Part shown: positions 1 through 7,038 of the stretch, in pieces
Layout: each line of letters starts with the position of its first letter
Position numbering within the stretch: the first letter of the stretch is position 1
Assembly: GCA_012520915.1 (NCBI GenBank)
Contig: JAAYNJ010000010.1
Span: 1-64,000, forward strand
DNA from: Oscillospiraceae bacterium
GTDB taxonomy: Bacteria; Bacillota; Clostridia; Oscillospirales; Ruminococcaceae
DNA: 64,000 nucleotides
Direction of reading: 5' to 3'
Made by a program: the position numbers and the translations under genes
The notes under the pieces: generated by a model
Told to the model about the DNA's origin: nothing
Seen by the model: the letters and a program-made list of their open reading frames with translations, nothing else
Databases searched by the model: none

Positions 1-1
1 T

Positions 2-136
2 GGCCACCCGCCTACAGAGTGGGCAATCAAAGTAATTAAAATATTGCTGAAATGCGATGATCCGGTTGCGGTTATCGAAAGAGTAATTGAAGAAAGAGAA
101 GAAAGAGAACGCAACAAAAAGGCGGTGGAATCGTGA
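2..136 (+). CDS. C-terminal end of a phage-element protein (5' end outside window)
   Basis: An open frame runs from the first bases to the TGA at 134-136 and encodes 44 residues ending in a highly charged Glu/Arg helix (about residues 24-40). No start lies inside the window, so this is the tail of a gene beginning to the left. It has the same composition and strand as the phage genes that follow. No family recognised; a chance open frame is possible because the piece is so short. Confidence 0.45.
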   Translation, partial: GHPPTEWAIKVIKILLKCDDPVAVIERVIEEREERERNKKAVES

Positions 137-196
137 TAGACGAAAATAAATGCATAAATAATAAACAAAAGTTCATGTAGAAAGGAGCTAAAAAAC

Positions 197-811
197 ATGA
201 CATTAGAAAAATTTGCAGAATACGAAAAACAGATGGCCGAGGCATTAGGAAAATATCACTTAGAACTGGAGAAATACGATAATCTCATTAAAGAGGCCGG
301 TAAAAAAGCAGTAGAGATTGAACCGAGAATTGAAAAAGCAGAACGAGCCGGAGAGATTGACGATTACACTAAAGCAATCAAAGACAAGCAAGCTGCTATC
401 TTTGCAGAACAGAATTTAAAGTATAAGCGGGAAACATTTGAGCGACAACCAATTATGACGCCTGGTGAATATGACAAGATAAAACAAGATATTTTAACAG
501 ATATGGAAAATGTATATACCGAGGCCGAGAAAAAAATAAAAGATTTAATTGCACAGACATATGAGATCTGCGAGGAAGTAGTAAGCCAAAACGAATATGC
601 TAATAAAGTATTAAGAAGATTGCAGGTTGATATAGCGAAACGTCCTCCCGTTGCATATCTTTCAAACGGCAACACGGTAGAGCAGGAAAATCTAAAGTGG
701 AAGTTTGAAAAACGAAACGGAATAGTCAACACTGTTTTTTATCGGTTAAACACATTTGAAAAAATTAAACAGATTATGGCAGAAGCTGAGGAGCGAAGGA
801 AGAAGGTATAG
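197..811 (+). CDS. Phage-region coiled-coil protein, function unknown
   Basis: 204 residues, Lys/Glu-rich, mostly predicted helix, with long heptad-like stretches at roughly residues 1-85 and 95-140. No signal peptide or membrane segment. An AAGGAG ribosome binding site sits at 181-186, upstream of the ATG. Only 5 nt separate it from the next gene, so the two are probably co-transcribed. Position among head genes suggests a scaffolding or head-assembly role, but no diagnostic motif is visible. Product not recognised. Confidence 0.7.
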   Translation: MTLEKFAEYEKQMAEALGKYHLELEKYDNLIKEAGKKAVEIEPRIEKAERAGEIDDYTKAIKDKQAAIFAEQNLKYKRETFERQPIMTPGEYDKIKQDILTDMENVYTEAEKKIKDLIAQTYEICEEVVSQNEYANKVLRRLQVDIAKRPPVAYLSNGNTVEQENLKWKFEKRNGIVNTVFYRLNTFEKIKQIMAEAEERRKKV

Positions 812-816
812 GGATT

Positions 817-1170
817 ATGGCGGATATTAAAAAATATTTAGATGAGCGTAACAGAATAGATTTACAGACATTGTTTGAAAACGCTGAACAGAATAAAAAA
901 ACAAGAGAAGCAGCAGAACTTGAAGCGTTCCATGATTATATAAATGAAATAGGAAAGCCCAACGAAAAGGTACAAGACCTATTAGAAAAAGCTGCAGCAA
1001 AAATAAAGGAAGATAAAGAGACCGAAGCGCAGCGCAGGATAAAGGAAGAACAGGAAAAGGCCAACGAAGAGATAGAAGAGCGCATAAGAAAAGAAACCGG
1101 AGTGCATAAAGAAAACGATCTAGATAGAGTATACAAGGCATTTCATAAAGTTTTATTTAATAAAGAATAA
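817..1170 (+). CDS. Small charged coiled-coil phage protein
   Basis: 117 residues, rich in Glu, Lys and Arg, with a helical segment at about residues 45-95 of repeated charged heptads. It follows the 204-residue gene after 5 nt. No family recognised. Real coding is supported by the shared strand, tight spacing and composition; overlapping antisense frames are rich in Leu/Phe and look like shadows. Confidence 0.65.
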   Translation: MADIKKYLDERNRIDLQTLFENAEQNKKTREAAELEAFHDYINEIGKPNEKVQDLLEKAAAKIKEDKETEAQRRIKEEQEKANEEIEERIRKETGVHKENDLDRVYKAFHKVLFNKE

Positions 1171-1219
1171 GCAAGTTACCGGCAAGTTAAACCGAGGGAA
1201 AGATCTGAAATAAATAAAG

Positions 1220-1260
1220 CCCCCCTGGATAACTTTTATTCAAAGATTTTGAAAGGGGGG
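1220..1260. repeat. Inverted C6/G6 tract upstream of the neck-protein gene
   Basis: Six C at 1220-1225 can pair with six G at 1255-1260 across a 29-nt AT-rich loop. The segment lies just upstream of the gene starting at 1298. It could be an mRNA stem; no T-run follows, so it is not a standard terminator. Just upstream, GCAAGTTA is repeated directly near 1171-1190. Confidence 0.35.
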
Positions 1261-1297
1261 TAACGATTATTAAAACTAATAAGAAAGGTAAAACACT

Positions 1298-1549
1298 ATG
1301 GCAAAGAAGTTATATATCAAACTAAACAAAAAAGGTGTAGGAGAACTATTGAAGTCTCAAGAGGTGCAAGATCTATTAATGAAAGAAGCTTCTGCTACTA
1401 TAGAGCGTTGCGGGGACTACGGGGAAGGATATAACCAAAAGGTAGTTGTAGGAAAAAACCGTGCAGTAGCTACAGTAAAAGCAGAAACTTATGAAGCTAA
1501 ACGAGATAACTTAAAGAATAATACTTTACTGAAAGCGCTTAGAGGATAG
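1298..1549 (+). CDS. Phage gp10-like neck/head-tail joining protein
   Basis: 83 residues. The pattern of a short N-terminal helix (GELLKSQEVQDLL), a central Gly/Tyr segment, then a beta strand ending in VGKNRAVATVKAETYEAKRDN and LLKALRG matches the small HK97 gp10-like neck proteins found in many siphophages of Gram-positive bacteria, where tail completion depends on them. An AAGAAAGG site precedes the ATG. Family assignment comes from memory of the pattern, not from a search. Confidence 0.6.
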   Translation: MAKKLYIKLNKKGVGELLKSQEVQDLLMKEASATIERCGDYGEGYNQKVVVGKNRAVATVKAETYEAKRDNLKNNTLLKALRG

Positions 1550-1593
1550 CCAGAACCCAGTTATCCGGTGAAAAATATTTTATGATCCACACG

Positions 1594-1636
1594 GCAACGG
1601 CGCACCGGGGGCATACCTTCCCCCCCCGGCCGTTGC
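1594..1636. repeat. GC-rich interrupted hairpin in AT-rich phage DNA
   Basis: GCAACGG (1594-1600) pairs with CCGTTGC (1630-1636), and after a 4-nt bulge CCGGGGG (1605-1611) pairs with CCCCCGG (1623-1629), giving 14 base pairs. There is no downstream T-run. It stands out sharply from its AT-rich surroundings in the 181-bp gap between two phage genes; the rest of the gap shows nothing else I can name. Confidence 0.5.
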
Positions 1637-1730
1637 TCCGACCTTCGACCGTTCACTGTACATTTTTTCTCATGTTAAACTTATATATTTATACACACAT
1701 ATACACATACTTTTAAGGTAGGTAGTATTT

Positions 1731-2276
1731 ATGGCAAGCTATGAGCGACAATGTGTTATCTGTAATAAACCCTTTACAGCGACAGCTGCAAGGGCTAAGT
1801 ATTGCAGTGTTAAATGTAGAGCCATTGGCGCTGATAAAGCCCGTAAAGAGTGGGAAGCCAACAGCAATTACAAAGAAAAACAGCGCCAAAAAATGAGAGA
1901 TAGAAGATCAGAGGAAATAGCAGAACTTAAAAGGATAAGGGAAGAAGAATGGGAAACCAGGGAAGCTAAGGAAAATAAAGAGTATGAAGCTCGAAAAAAA
2001 AGAGAACGAGCCGAAATGAAAAGAAAAGCTAAGGCCGGCGATAGAGAAGCAAAGATGTATATAGCAGAGGAAGAAGGCGACCTATTAGAATATTGGCGAC
2101 TATTTAAGGAAGATTTTTTAGAGAATGAGAATAAATCAAAATATAAAGTGCTATATATAGTAGGGGGTATTGATATATATGAAGATGATTTTGAATACCT
2201 GGTAGTAGAACAGATAGAAAAAAGCGGGAATTATCCTAGCATAATAAGAAAAACGGAGCAAAAAAAGAATGTTTAA
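1731..2276 (+). CDS. Phage protein with N-terminal zinc finger and coiled coil
   Basis: 181 residues. Four cysteines near the N-terminus (C8-x2-C11 and, about 15 residues on, C26-x3-C30) form a likely zinc-binding knuckle; the knuckle type with QCVICNKPF followed by AKYCSVKCR is common in phage and HNH-linked proteins. Residues 45-115 form a very charged helix. The C-terminal 50 residues look globular. No HNH catalytic motif is visible. An AAGGTAGGTAG site precedes the ATG, and the gene overlaps the minor head gene by 8 nt. Confidence 0.65.
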   Translation: MASYERQCVICNKPFTATAARAKYCSVKCRAIGADKARKEWEANSNYKEKQRQKMRDRRSEEIAELKRIREEEWETREAKENKEYEARKKRERAEMKRKAKAGDREAKMYIAEEEGDLLEYWRLFKEDFLENENKSKYKVLYIVGGIDIYEDDFEYLVVEQIEKSGNYPSIIRKTEQKKNV

Positions 2277-3153
2277 AGAAGATATAGCCCCCGAGCTTTT
2301 ACTAAAAATACAGCAAGATTTTCAAAGATCAATAGAAGAAAATACGAGGATAAAAGAGTTATTCAAGCTGCTTAAATCACAAAAAGCAACCTATGCGGAA
2401 GCTAATGAATATGCAATTTTAATTGGTGAGAATTTAGCAGCAACATTTAAAAAACATATAACTTCTGATGTGCTACCAGATGGTAGAATGTATTACAACA
2501 TTGCTGATAGGATCTTAAAAAACACATTAGAGAATAACCATAAATTAATAGCTGATTATTCTGCAGAAGTGCAAGCAGCATTAAATAAGCAAGCAGGTAT
2601 AGGCATTAAAGCACTAAAACCGGAACTTAATATAGATCGTATAGAAGGCATCGTTAATCGTGTTGCAAGTGAAGAAAATTTTGATAATGTTTCATGGATC
2701 CTAGACGAACCGGTTGTTAATTACAGTCAATCAGTAGTAGATGCAGCTATCAAAATAAATGCAGCTTTTCATTTTAAGAGCGGATTATCTCCGAGAATTA
2801 TTCGCACATCCACCGGCAAGTGTTGTGATTGGTGTAACAAGCTTGTAGGTGTATATGACTACCAATCTGTAAGGGATACTGGTAATGATGTCTTCCGGCG
2901 CCATAGATTTTGTAAATGTACAGTAGAATATGATCCAAGGGATAGCAAAAAAGTCAACGTACATACGCACAAAGAAAGCGGATCTAAAGAAGATAAAGAA
3001 GCTAGAATAAAATTATATGAGAAGCAAAGAAAACAACTTGAAAAAGAAGAAGAAAAACGAAGAAAACTAAGGATAGAAAAAGCAAAGTTTTTTGAAGAGG
3101 AACAAAAACAAGCCATTAAAGAACGAAGGGAGCGACTTATACATGGAGAATAA
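2269..3153 (+). CDS. Phage minor head protein, SPP1 gp7-like
   Basis: 294 residues. The segment around 183-225 (CCDWCNKLVGVY, then VFRRHRFCKCTVEY) is the signature of phage minor capsid/head morphogenesis proteins of the SPP1 gp7 type: a C-x2-C pair, then an H-x2-C-x-C pair before a short beta strand. The N-terminal 180 residues are helical. The last 60 residues are an unusually charged Lys/Glu coiled coil. In the family it binds portal and DNA inside the procapsid. It overlaps the gene before it (8 nt) and the one after (11 nt), so translation is likely coupled. Confidence 0.75.
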   Translation: MFKEDIAPELLLKIQQDFQRSIEENTRIKELFKLLKSQKATYAEANEYAILIGENLAATFKKHITSDVLPDGRMYYNIADRILKNTLENNHKLIADYSAEVQAALNKQAGIGIKALKPELNIDRIEGIVNRVASEENFDNVSWILDEPVVNYSQSVVDAAIKINAAFHFKSGLSPRIIRTSTGKCCDWCNKLVGVYDYQSVRDTGNDVFRRHRFCKCTVEYDPRDSKKVNVHTHKESGSKEDKEARIKLYEKQRKQLEKEEEKRRKLRIEKAKFFEEEQKQAIKERRERLIHGE

Positions 3154-3355
3154 GGCGTTTGAAAGTGGCGATAGAGTAGCAAGCGACATATGCGGATACT
3201 ATCACGGATTACCAGGCAAAATAATTAGACCAGCTCAAATACAATACGGATACGGTAGAATATATATAGTTGAACTGGATATAGGTATAACTATCTCGTT
3301 GCGGGAACAGCACATTAGAAGGCTAGAGCTAGAGCGGGAACTTACTCAAGACTAA
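3143..3355 (+). CDS. Small SH3-like phage protein, function unknown
   Basis: 70 residues from the ATG at 3143. A longer reading from 3092 would overlap the previous gene by 62 nt and lacks a ribosome site there, whereas AAGGGAG at 3126-3132 fits 3143. The beta-rich sequence (SGDRVASDICGYYHGLPGKI, later VELDIGITISL) resembles a small barrel that sets a flow or gating surface, like KOW/SH3 folds. No named family. Confidence 0.6.
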   Translation: MENKAFESGDRVASDICGYYHGLPGKIIRPAQIQYGYGRIYIVELDIGITISLREQHIRRLELERELTQD

Positions 3356-3380
3356 TAAAGAAATTTCTTAAGGAGAAAAA

Positions 3381-3596
3381 ATGATACTCAAATTAAAAGA
3401 AAGTGAAATAGAAGCTCTTTTGAAAGAAAAAATTGAGTTTATCGAAAACAAAGATTTATCCGAAGACGAGGCATTTGCATTATCTGATTCAGTTCGTGAT
3501 GTACAAGTTTATTATGCTCAAAACAATAATGTAAATCTTGCTGAAAAATATGCCAAAATAGCAGATGAAATTGATAGGCAGATAGATAATAATTAA
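3381..3596 (+). CDS. Small helical acidic protein, function unknown
   Basis: 71 residues with an AAGGAG site 8 nt before the ATG. It is almost wholly helical with two amphipathic helices (about 5-25 and 28-65). No motif recognised. It is the last gene of the presumed head-gene transcript; a promoter-like site and hairpin follow it. Confidence 0.6.
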   Translation: MILKLKESEIEALLKEKIEFIENKDLSEDEAFALSDSVRDVQVYYAQNNNVNLAEKYAKIADEIDRQIDNN

Positions 3597-3634
3597 AAAT
3601 GCAAATCGTGAAGTTTCACTGGAGACTTTTTTTG

Positions 3635-3662
3635 TTGAACATTATTGATAACCTGATATACT
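3635..3662 (+). promoter_or_regulatory. Promoter for the exonuclease gene
   Basis: TTGAAC at 3635-3640 and TATACT at 3657-3662 are spaced by 16 nt, close to the housekeeping sigma consensus. The likely start is near 3669, leaving a leader of about 130 nt with a hairpin before the gene at 3798. Confidence 0.45.
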
Positions 3663-3673
3663 GAATATAATAG

Positions 3674-3690
3674 GTGGCGGTTTTCGCCAC
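3674..3690 (+). other. Leader hairpin
   Basis: GTGGCG (3674-3679) pairs with CGCCAC (3685-3690) around a 5-nt loop just downstream of the promoter-like site. No T-run follows, so it is more likely a 5' mRNA cap structure or binding site than a terminator. The rest of the 201-bp gap shows nothing recognisable. Confidence 0.4.
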
Positions 3691-3797
3691 TTACATGTTT
3701 ATATGGAACGCTCACTGTGAAATTGGGATGAGTTTATGGGAAAAGAATATTTATATTTTTAAAGCAGATAATTATTTGAATATTGTAGGAGGGCATC

Positions 3798-4700
3798 ATG
3801 AGCAACCAACGATCTAAGCTTTATTTATTAGATGAATATATAGCTCTTGATATAGAAACTACAGGATATTACCGTGATCTAGATGTAATCATTGAAATTG
3901 GAGCAGTAAGAATTAAAGATGGTATAGAACAAGAACGTTTCAACACACTTATATCAGATGCGGGATATTTGCCAGAAGAAATTACCGAGTTGACAGGCAT
4001 CACAGAAGAAATGCTGTCAGAAGGAATTGAGACCGAAAAAGCAATCAGAGAGTTTTTGTCTTTTTGCGCTGATAATGTTTTGGTATGCCACAATGCTAGT
4101 TTTGACATTGGCTTTTTAACAAGAACGGCTGAGAATTATAGTTATTCTTTTGATAACGATTATGTTTGCACACTGAGGTTGTCTAGAAAACTATATCCAG
4201 ACTTTCCGAGTCACAAACTAAAAACTGTGTCTTTTCACTTAGGTTTATCAAAAAGTCCTGAACATCGCTCTATATCAGACTGCCTTGTAACAGTAGAACT
4301 ATATGAGCAAATAAAAAAGGAAGTTAAAAATAGAGGTGTTACGCTTGATGAATTATTCAGGCCAGCTTATAAACAAGATTTAAGGGAAATAACCGCGACA
4401 ACAGAATACGATCCGAACAACCCATTCAACAGCTTAAATATCGTTTTTACTGGGACTCTTGAAAAGCATACTCGAGTTGAAGGGGCACAACTCGTTGCCA
4501 ATTTAGGAGCAAAAATACAAAATAATGTTAACAAAGAAACGGATATGGTGATTATTGGATTTTATAAACCTCATCAAAACATCACGGTTAGCAACAAAGT
4601 TAAAAAAGCAATGGCATTAAACGCGAAAGGGAAAGACATCCAAATCATAGATTCAGATACTTTTTATGAATGGTTGGATGATTATACACAAAGAAACTAG
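3798..4700 (+). CDS. DEDDh 3'-5' exonuclease with C-terminal BRCT domain
   Basis: 300 residues. Residues 10-180 form a DnaQ/PolC-epsilon type exonuclease: ExoI ALDIETTG with D18 and E20, ExoII LVCHNASFDIGFL, and ExoIII HRSISD with the His and Asp of the DEDDh type. Residues about 205-298 form a BRCT domain (NPFNSLNIVFTGTL; TDMVIIG; IIDSDTFYEWL), as in NAD-dependent DNA ligase. Exonuclease-BRCT proteins occur in Firmicutes chromosomes and mobile elements and are thought to act in repair or replication. A GGAGGG site precedes the ATG. Its place in the element suggests an accessory replication or repair gene. Confidence 0.85.
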   Translation: MSNQRSKLYLLDEYIALDIETTGYYRDLDVIIEIGAVRIKDGIEQERFNTLISDAGYLPEEITELTGITEEMLSEGIETEKAIREFLSFCADNVLVCHNASFDIGFLTRTAENYSYSFDNDYVCTLRLSRKLYPDFPSHKLKTVSFHLGLSKSPEHRSISDCLVTVELYEQIKKEVKNRGVTLDELFRPAYKQDLREITATTEYDPNNPFNSLNIVFTGTLEKHTRVEGAQLVANLGAKIQNNVNKETDMVIIGFYKPHQNITVSNKVKKAMALNAKGKDIQIIDSDTFYEWLDDYTQRN

Positions 4701-4894
4701 GTGACTCAATGGAGAAGAAACAACTCAAGAAATAGCGGGATAGCCTTGAACCATAAAAGGATGAGCTATAAGTGCATTAGTGATAGAGAAAACAGCTGTA
4801 TGATTGTGTGAATTTTCAATATTATGGTTTTAAGGATACTTGGAAATTAGATTTGTAGTTGGAATATTAAAAGTGTTATAAGAACAGGTTTTCT

Positions 4895-5323
4895 ATGACA
4901 GCACAAGAGTATCTAAAAAAGTTAAATAGGATTAATGATAGGATCCGGGAAGCCGAAGTATCCTATATGTTGCTTGAAACACAAGCTACAAAAACCACCC
5001 GGCAGTATCCAAAAGCTGTATATCAAAAAGGATCTCCCGATTACCATAGAAGAGAAAAGGTTATAGCTGCTATGGCTGATATGGGTGTCGAGATTGATAA
5101 TTCACGTCTTGAATTGATTGAATTAAAAAGAGAAGCTCGACAGCTGTTTATGTCGCTTGACGATTCGAGATATAGTTCATTATTAGAATTTCGTTATATT
5201 GACGGACTAAAATGGAAAGAAGTAGGCGAAATAATGAATTACAGTGAAAGGCATGTAAAAAGATTATATGCAGATGCCGTTAACGCATTAGACAAGAAAC
5301 TGACAGAATTAAAAGCGCTATAA
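4895..5323 (+). CDS. Phage late-gene regulator, sigma region 4-like (DUF1492/ArpU type)
   Basis: 142 residues. The N-terminal half is a helical dimer-like region; residues about 98-140 (RYIDGLKWKEVGEIMNYSER and the following helix) form a helix-turn-helix like sigma-70 region 4, as in the DUF1492 and ArpU/RinA families that switch on packaging and structural genes in Gram-positive prophages. No sigma region 2, so it is not a full sigma factor. The 194-bp gap upstream contains no gene or clear site. An alternative reading is a generic small HTH protein. Confidence 0.7.
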   Translation: MTAQEYLKKLNRINDRIREAEVSYMLLETQATKTTRQYPKAVYQKGSPDYHRREKVIAAMADMGVEIDNSRLELIELKREARQLFMSLDDSRYSSLLEFRYIDGLKWKEVGEIMNYSERHVKRLYADAVNALDKKLTELKAL

Positions 5324-5380
5324 TATTATTGATAGAGCGACAAACTAGCCTCCGGACATACTCTTACTTGAGGAGAAAAA

Positions 5381-5581
5381 ATGAACTTACAAGAATATGA
5401 AGGTAAACAAGTTGTAATAAAAACAATAGACGATGAAATCTTTAGGGGGGTCGTTGGAGACTATATGTTTGCAGAAGACAACAATCCGCCCAAAGAAAGC
5501 ATTATTATTGATGCGATTGGGTTTTCAAATCCAATCGAGATTTTTGCGGATGAGATAAAGAGCATTGAAATAGTGAAGTGA
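5381..5581 (+). CDS. Small Sm/SH3-barrel-like protein
   Basis: 66 residues, GGAG site before the ATG. The pattern (GKQVVIKTIDDEIFRGVVGDY, ..., IFADEIKSIEIV) is that of a small five-strand barrel found in many uncharacterised Firmicutes proteins near mobile elements. No function can be given. It is the last gene before the attachment site. Confidence 0.6.
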   Translation: MNLQEYEGKQVVIKTIDDEIFRGVVGDYMFAEDNNPPKESIIIDAIGFSNPIEIFADEIKSIEIVK

Positions 5582-5604
5582 TTTACAATGAAAATGGTCT
5601 AAAG

Positions 5605-5624
5605 TCCCTACTAATTCCCTACTA
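5605..5624. repeat. Tandem 9-bp direct repeats next to the attachment site
   Basis: TCCCTACTA occurs at 5605-5613 and again at 5616-5624, about one DNA turn apart and 100 bp inside the element end. Tyrosine integrases bind such direct arm-type repeats flanking the crossover core, so these are candidate arm sites. Confidence 0.45.
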
Positions 5625-5720
5625 CAAACTTGGAAAGATGAAAAAAAGCATAGAAAAAAGGCTCATTTTACCTATAAAAAGCAGTAAAAAGTAGCCATTA
5701 GAGGTGAGAAAGAGAAGTGG

Positions 5721-5741
5721 CAAATCCACCCGCTCCCACCA
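5721..5741 (+). other. Right attachment site (attR): duplicated tRNA 3' end
   Basis: These 21 bases match a tRNA from C56 of the T loop to the CCA end: T-stem 3' strand CCACC, acceptor 3' strand CGCTCCC, discriminator A, then CCA. Bases before C56 do not fit a tRNA (GG replaces the invariant T54-T55), so only the 3' end was copied. This is the typical remnant made when a tyrosine integrase inserts an element into a tRNA gene. The intact tRNA should begin with GGGAGCG and lie at the left end of the element, outside the window. The other bases of the 317-bp gap hold only the repeats and terminator listed. Confidence 0.7.
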
Positions 5742-5770
5742 AAATCACCTAATATAATTAGGTGATTTTT
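5741..5770 (+). terminator. tRNA-gene terminator, now separated from its gene
   Basis: A perfect 13-bp stem (5741-5753 with 5757-5769) with a 3-nt loop ends in a T-run. It begins at the last base of the tRNA CCA, which suggests it was the native terminator of the tRNA transcript before insertion. Confidence 0.8.
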
Positions 5771-5898
5771 GTTAATAATAAATACTTAAAAGATAACAAT
5801 AAATTCCGAAGCAGGAAATAAACAACGACGCATAGAAAAGAGCAACGACAGGGATTTAGCGGATTGAGCCGCAAAAAAGATATTTGGGAGAATGAGAC

Positions 5899-6474
5899 AT
5901 GAAAAATTATCTTGATTATCTGGAAAAAAGAAGATCTTATTATGAATTGGACAATCAGGTAAAAGTCGATAACAAAGAGATCGAAGCGCTAATCGGGAAA
6001 GTCTTGGTCGCGACTCCAAGTGCATTTAATATGCAAAGCGCAAAACTGCTTCTTCTTTTTGATGAGAAGCATGTGGAATTCTGGAATAAAGTCAATGCAA
6101 CTTTTGACAATTCGATAAATAAAACGAAGTTTAAGGGATTTGTCGAAGCAAAAGGAACGGTGCTATACTTTATTGACAGAAATATTGTCGGCAAAATGCA
6201 GGATAGATTTCCGAATTACAAGCAGAGTTTCGACATCTGGGCAAATCATGAGAACGCAATAGTGCAATCGAATATCTGGGTTGCTTTGAGAGGGGCAAAT
6301 ATAGGGGCGAGTTTGCAGCACTACAATCCGGTGATAGATAAATGGGTAACAGAGGAGTATGGTCTGGACAAAAACTTTGAGCTTTTAGCTCAAATGCCGT
6401 TTGGAAACATAATTTCCGAACCCGAACCGAAAGAAAAATTTCCGGCGAGCGAAAGAATAAAAATCATAGAATAA
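5899..6474 (+). CDS. Nitroreductase-family protein (FRM2/YdgI-like)
   Basis: 191 residues. The N-terminal RRSYYELD and the segment TPSAFNMQSAKLLLLF are the FMN-binding region of the nitroreductase fold; the WVALRGANIGASLQHYNP segment is the second conserved block of the Frm2/Hbn1 subgroup, with a C-terminal MPFGNI. Members are cytosolic FMN homodimers using NAD(P)H; physiological substrates are not settled. GGGAG precedes the ATG. It is the first chromosomal gene next to the attachment site and looks single-gene, with a terminator after it. Confidence 0.85.
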   Translation: MKNYLDYLEKRRSYYELDNQVKVDNKEIEALIGKVLVATPSAFNMQSAKLLLLFDEKHVEFWNKVNATFDNSINKTKFKGFVEAKGTVLYFIDRNIVGKMQDRFPNYKQSFDIWANHENAIVQSNIWVALRGANIGASLQHYNPVIDKWVTEEYGLDKNFELLAQMPFGNIISEPEPKEKFPASERIKIIE

Positions 6475-6505
6475 CCGTATAATACGGTATATTAAGATAT
6501 GATAG

Positions 6506-6530
6506 AGCGGATTCAGATGAATCCGCTTTA
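6506..6530 (+). terminator. Terminator after the nitroreductase gene
   Basis: AGCGGATT (6506-6513) pairs perfectly with AATCCGCT (6520-6527) around a 6-nt loop; the following T-run is short and interrupted, so it may be weak. A short palindrome CCGTATAATACGG sits just before it. Confidence 0.5.
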
Positions 6531-6652
6531 TACTGCAGTCTTGTAGAATATTCGAGTACATTGTGATAACATTGAGTTGCCGGATTTTTGAAAGGGCTAT
6601 TTGAGACAGCCGTTTCAAAAAAAGATAAAGTTAAAGATTTGTTTTCGGTGTT

Positions 6653-7000
6653 GTGGCAAACGGCCTCTTGTCGGACTGTCGGGCTTTCGGAAAATCCGAT
6701 ATTGAGGATTCAAAAAAAAGATTTCCGATATTTGTAGCGATTGCAGTTGTGGGAATGGGAATTAACAGTGCGATAATTCGGCTTTTTGAGGAACTGTTGG
6801 CAAAATCCGAAATTTTTGAAGGCATAATTGCTCCCGGCAACTATTACATGACCGGCAAGATCGCAGCAAGGGTTATAGTCTTTGTACGGAATTTTACATC
6901 GAGGAAGCTCCTGATATATAGGAGACCTAAAAAGGCGAAGATAATTAAAGGACAGCAAGCCGGATTTATTCATTTCATATGCCGGATGTCGGATATGTAA
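6653..7000 (+). pseudogene. Remnant of a GtrA-like membrane protein (C-terminal half)
   Basis: The frame opens at a GTG and encodes 115 residues. Residues about 22-40 (KKRFPIFVAIAVVGMGINSA) and 68-88 (GKIAARVIVFVRNFTSRKLL) match the third and fourth membrane segments of GtrA-family proteins, which move polyprenyl-linked sugars across the membrane. The first two segments are missing, and in another frame just upstream LFSVLW resembles the end of the second segment, so a frameshift is likely. No good ribosome site. The last 25 residues look like read-through. Called a decayed gene; a short functional protein is less likely. Confidence 0.45.
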
Positions 7001-7038
7001 AATGAATAACGAGCTATATTTGAGATTTAGTTGTACTA

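Noticed and set aside
1594-1636. Rho-independent terminator
   Set aside because: Strong stem but no T-run, so kept only as a hairpin.
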